A stretch of 8,359 bases of DNA, from positions 1-8,359 of the forward strand of contig CBFGLF010000078.1 in NCBI GenBank assembly GCA_965649545.1, given 5' to 3'. Position numbers and translations under genes: made by a program. Below are positions 5,451-8,359 of the stretch, piece by piece (the stretch's first letter is position 1; the number at the start of each line of letters is the position of its first letter). The notes under the pieces are model-generated. The model did no database searches and was not told where the DNA came from. It saw nothing but the letters and a program-made list of their open reading frames with translations. This stretch comes from CABHOJ01 sp965649545 (GTDB lineage: Bacteria > Pseudomonadota > Gammaproteobacteria > Burkholderiales > Methylophilaceae).

Positions 5451-7510
5451 GATCCAGTTTGCAGCAACCTCAGCAGGCCGGCTTCATCAAGGATGGTCAC
5501 ACCCAGTGCCTGCGCCTTGTCCAGCTTACTGCCTGCCTCAGCGCCCGCCACCACGAAATCGGTCTTCTTCGAAACGCTACCGCTGACCTTGCCGCCCGCG
5601 GCTTCGATCAGCTCCTTGGCTGCATCACGCGACATGGTAGGCAAGGTACCGGTCAGCACCAGGGTCTTGCCGCTGAGGTGTCCGGTCGTCGAGCCCCTGC
5701 CCTCCGTATCCTGCCAATGCACGCCAGCCTCGATCAGTTGCGCGATCACTTCGCGGTTGTGCTGCTCGCTGAAGAAATCGCGGATGGATTCAGCGACAAT
5801 GGGACCCACGTCCGGCACTTGCAGCAACTGGTCGATCTCGGCAGCCTGTAAGGCCTGCAGATTGCCGAAATGACGCGCCAAATCCTTGGCCGTGGCTTCC
5901 CCGACGTTGCGTATCCCGAGCGCATAGATGAATCGCGCCAGGGTCGTGGATTTGCTCTTCTCCAGCGCATCCAGGATGTTCTGTGCGGATTTCTCTGCCA
6001 TCCGCTCCAGGCCTGAGAGCGTGGCGAGATCGAGTCTGTAGATATCCGAGAGCGTGTGCACCAGCGCGCTGTCCACCAGTTGATCGACCAGTTTGTCGCC
6101 CAGGCCTTCGACATCCATGGCGCGTCGTGAAGCGAAATGCAGGATGGCCTGCTTGCGTTGTGCCGGACAGAACAGGCCGCCGCTGCAGCGAGCGACAGCC
6201 TCGTCCTGCAGCCTGACGATATGCGAGCCGCAAATGGGGCAAGTGCCTGGCATGGTGAAAGCGCGCGCATCGGATGGCCGGCGCTCGACCACGACATTGA
6301 CGATCTCCGGGATCACGTCCCCTGCGCGCCTGACGCTCACGGTATCGCCGATGTGTACATCCTTGCGCCTGACTTCGTCTTCGTTATGCAGCGTGGCGTT
6401 GGTGACCGTGACGCCGCCGACGAAGACCGGCTTGAGCCTTGCCACTGGTGTGATCGCCCCTGTGCGCCCGACCTGGACCGTGATGTCCAGTACCTCCGTC
6501 AATGCCTCCTGCGCGGGGAATTTGTGCGCGATCGCCCAGCGCGGGGCGCGCGATACGAAGCCCAACTCCTCTTGTTGGCGCAGATGGTTGACCTTGTAAA
6601 CGACGCCATCGATGTCATAAGGCAACGCCTGGCGTTTGGCGCCGATGGCATTGTAGTAATCGAGCAGGCCCTGCAGTCCGGATACGGTCGAACGTTCGCG
6701 TGCGACAGGCAGCCTGAAGGTTGCCAGCAGGTCCATCACGGCACTGTGGGTTGGCGGTACGGGCATGCCTTCGACCGCCCCCAGGCCATACGCGAAGAAG
6801 GTCAGCGGGCGATTCGCCGTGATATTGGGGTCGAGTTGGCGCAGGCTACCGGCTGCCGCGTTGCGCGGATTCGCGAAAAGTTTATCCCCTCGGGCTTCTT
6901 GCGCCTGGTTCAACCGTTCGAAGTCCTGTTTCAGCATCAGCACCTCACCACGTACTTCGAACAAGGCTGGCGGGTTGGGCGTATTGAGCCGCATGGGCAA
7001 GGCCCGGATCGTTCTCAGATTGGCTGTGACGTCTTCGCCGGTGAACCCATCGCCTCGGGTCGCTCCCTGTACAAAGACCCCATGCTCATAGGTGAGCGTG
7101 ATGGCCAGGCCGTCGAACTTGGGTTCCACGGCGTATTCGATATCAGACAGGCCTAGCCCTTCGCGGACACGCCGATCGAAGGCGGTCGCCTCTTCCTCGT
7201 CGAGCGCATTGTTGAGGGAGAGCATGGGTACGCGATGCGTGACGGCACTGAAGGTCTTGAGCGGTAGCCCGCCGACTCGCTGCGTCGGGGAATCCGGATG
7301 GATCAACGCCGGATGCGCTTGTTCAAGTGCCTGCAATGCACGAAATACGCGGTCGTATTCGCTGTCAGGGACGGTTGGGGCGTCGAGGACGTAATACTGA
7401 TAGTCCCACTGGCGGATCTGCTCTATGAGACGCTCGATCTCGCTTTGCGGGCTGGCGGGTGCTGCGTCGAATAGACTGCCTTGCCCCAGCGCTTCATCAC
7501 GGTCACCCAT
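5447..7510 (-). CDS. ligA: LigA, NAD-dependent DNA ligase
   Basis: The essential replicative ligase that seals nicks using NAD as the adenylate donor. Residues are numbered from a GTG at 7513, which gives 688. Domain Ia spans about 23-80, with YYVLDAPTVPDSEYD for NMN binding. The adenylation domain has EPKFDGLAI with catalytic Lys132, then ATRGDGFTGEDVT and VRGEVLM, then YDIDGVVYKVN, and WAIAHKFPA near its end. The OB fold is marked by VGRTGAITPVA (348-358). The four-Cys zinc finger uses Cys425, Cys428, Cys443 and Cys449. Helix-hairpin-helix repeats fill about 460-590, including LGIRNVGEATAKDLA and VPDVGPIVAESI. A C-terminal BRCT domain spans about 611-688. All parts are present and the length is normal. 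The GTG at 7513 is followed directly by the ATG at 7510, used here (687 residues). Neither has a convincing ribosome binding site, and the zipA stop is about 20 nt upstream, so coupling is likely. Confidence 0.97.
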   Translation of the reverse strand: MGDRDEALGQGSLFDAAPASPQSEIERLIEQIRQWDYQYYVLDAPTVPDSEYDRVFRALQALEQAHPALIHPDSPTQRVGGLPLKTFSAVTHRVPMLSLNNALDEEEATAFDRRVREGLGLSDIEYAVEPKFDGLAITLTYEHGVFVQGATRGDGFTGEDVTANLRTIRALPMRLNTPNPPALFEVRGEVLMLKQDFERLNQAQEARGDKLFANPRNAAAGSLRQLDPNITANRPLTFFAYGLGAVEGMPVPPTHSAVMDLLATFRLPVARERSTVSGLQGLLDYYNAIGAKRQALPYDIDGVVYKVNHLRQQEELGFVSRAPRWAIAHKFPAQEALTEVLDITVQVGRTGAITPVARLKPVFVGGVTVTNATLHNEDEVRRKDVHIGDTVSVRRAGDVIPEIVNVVVERRPSDARAFTMPGTCPICGSHIVRLQDEAVARCSGGLFCPAQRKQAILHFASRRAMDVEGLGDKLVDQLVDSALVHTLSDIYRLDLATLSGLERMAEKSAQNILDALEKSKSTTLARFIYALGIRNVGEATAKDLARHFGNLQALQAAEIDQLLQVPDVGPIVAESIRDFFSEQHNREVIAQLIEAGVHWQDTEGRGSTTGHLSGKTLVLTGTLPTMSRDAAKELIEAAGGKVSGSVSKKTDFVVAGAEAGSKLDKAQALGVTILDEAGLLRLLQTGS

Positions 7511-7531
7511 CACGCATCACAACCGGTAGCG

Positions 7532-8359
7532 TCAAGAGAAGAGTCTTAAAGCGCCCGGACTGCCGGGCATGATGCCGCGTGCGACCATGGTGGCGTGGAT
7601 CACCTTGAGTTGCTGGCGAATCTTTTCGATCTGCATATCGCCCAGCGGTCGCTGGTTGTCATCGACCAGCCTGCCGCTCAAGCTGCCTTCCATCTGTTTC
7701 GCGATCAGCACCATCTGGTTGAAGACCTCGGTACAGTGTTTGACGCGGGGGATATCAAGCTGGAAGGTCACGCCGCGAATCACGGCTGTGCGCAGCATCT
7801 CCAGGGTGAACGGTGTCTTGTCCTGGTTGATCAAAGCGAACAAGGGCTGCCCGCTCTCGTTGAGGTAGTAGAACGCGCCGTCTTCCCCAAGTGTCAGGCC
7901 ACTGGCTTCCGCCATACCGCGGAACTTGGTCCCGGTGAATGGTCCGCTGGGGCCTTGCGCGAGATGGAACCCGACCAGCTTATCCACTTCGATACAGAAC
8001 TGATCGAGATCGTTGGCATAGATGACAGGGTCCGGGTTGCCGTGCCATTCGACCTGCGCATTGAACGAGCGGCCCATCTCCTCGATGGCATTCTGGAAGC
8101 GACTCAGGGTCGCTCTGGAGACCGGGCCGCCACGATCGGCAAGTTGCAGACTGCAGGCAGCCCGCGTGAACATGGCCTCTTCCTGCTCTCGGGTCAGCAT
8201 GCGCCAGACGCCGTCGGCACCGTGCCCGTAGGCATAGACAGGCTTGTCCAGGTCGACCAGCGATAGCAGATACTGGCGTAGATCCAGCCCAGATACCGGC
8301 TGTGCCAGATAGAGCACCGCAGTGATATCGATCTGGTGGCTGATTGCGGAAGGCAACGC
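7532..8359 (-). CDS. zipA: ZipA-like cell division protein, C-terminal part (gene cut by the window edge)
   Basis: The frame is open to the right edge, giving the last 275 residues; any start codon inside the window is unlikely to be the true one. The final roughly 140 residues resemble the ZipA FtsZ-binding domain. The order is SGLTLGEDGAFYYL, PLFALINQ, then VTFQLDIPR, then VFNQMVLIAKQMEGSL and GRLVDDNQRPLGDMQI. ZipA binds the FtsZ C-terminal tail and tethers the Z ring to the membrane through an N-terminal helix, which would lie outside the window. The gene is directly followed by ligA, the same order as zipA-ligA in E. coli and many proteobacteria, which supports the call. The region before the FtsZ-binding domain (for example PVIYANDLDQF and FRGMAEA) is also structured, unlike the Pro/Gln-rich linker of enterobacterial ZipA. 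The family is therefore likely but divergent. Confidence 0.85.
   Translation of the reverse strand, partial: ALPSAISHQIDITAVLYLAQPVSGLDLRQYLLSLVDLDKPVYAYGHGADGVWRMLTREQEEAMFTRAACSLQLADRGGPVSRATLSRFQNAIEEMGRSFNAQVEWHGNPDPVIYANDLDQFCIEVDKLVGFHLAQGPSGPFTGTKFRGMAEASGLTLGEDGAFYYLNESGQPLFALINQDKTPFTLEMLRTAVIRGVTFQLDIPRVKHCTEVFNQMVLIAKQMEGSLSGRLVDDNQRPLGDMQIEKIRQQLKVIHATMVARGIMPGSPGALRLFS

Noticed and set aside
5845..5856. CTGTAAGG-like match on the plus strand inside ligA, resembling the promoter motif
   Set aside because: Only part of the 11-mer matches, it points the opposite way inside a conserved coding region, and no CGACCAA follows at the right distance.
5334..5873. Plus-strand open frame (179 codons) across the cysQ/ligA junction
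   Set aside because: Antisense to conserved coding sequence on both sides of the junction; Ser/Ala/Cys-rich translation typical of a shadow frame.
6137..7156. Long plus-strand open frame (339 codons) opposite ligA
   Set aside because: It lies wholly antisense to a complete, fully motif-supported ligA. Its translation is low-complexity in Arg, Asp and Gln with no family likeness, as expected for the complement of a GC-rich gene.
7595..8266. Plus-strand open frame (223 codons) opposite zipA
   Set aside because: Antisense shadow of the ZipA-like gene, with no recognisable domain and no ribosome binding site.

Overview
The window looks like chromosomal DNA from a Gram-negative proteobacterium, most likely a betaproteobacterium of the Nitrosomonadales/Methylophilaceae/Gallionellaceae kind. 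This is inferred from a ZipA-like gene followed by NAD-dependent ligase and a CysQ-type phosphatase, a Tat-exported MsrP with its heme partner MsrQ, and the general character of the proteins. No rRNA or marker gene is present to fix the taxon. No complete mobile element, CRISPR array, tRNA or rRNA was seen.

Layout. Positions 1-135 hold the 3' end of an unrecognised plus-strand gene. It is followed by an AT-rich spacer with a 46-bp nested palindrome (158-203) and a small DUF2158/YodC-like gene (305-487, plus). A 10-bp perfect hairpin with A and T tracts on its two sides (505-528) separates this pair from everything to the right, which lies on the minus strand. Reading the minus strand from right to left: zipA (partial, runs off the right edge), ligA, cysQ, a secreted TPR-repeat protein, msrP, msrQ, a DoxX-family membrane protein and a small TM_helix/MscS-related membrane protein. 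zipA-ligA-cysQ-TPR are packed tightly (18-nt gap or less, an ATGA overlap, a 1-nt gap) and are probably one transcription unit. msrP-msrQ (8-nt gap) form a second unit.

Functions. The right half covers division (ZipA tethers FtsZ), DNA ligation (LigA) and removal of the sulfate-assimilation by-product PAP (CysQ). The middle holds the periplasmic methionine sulfoxide repair system: MsrP is the molybdopterin reductase and MsrQ the membrane heme electron donor. The left holds small membrane proteins plausibly tied to redox or osmotic stress.

The most interesting observation is a pair of matching promoter-like elements, CTGTAAGGTTA then 12 or 13 nt then CGACCAA. One lies directly before msrP and one directly before doxX, each ending 34-36 nt from the start codon. 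Together they look like two promoters for one extracytoplasmic-function (ECF) sigma factor and would make msrPQ and doxX one oxidative-stress regulon. The second notable structure is a 97-bp element bounded by perfect 14-bp inverted repeats in the leader of the MscS-related gene. One of its arms can also form a competing local hairpin near the ribosome binding site.
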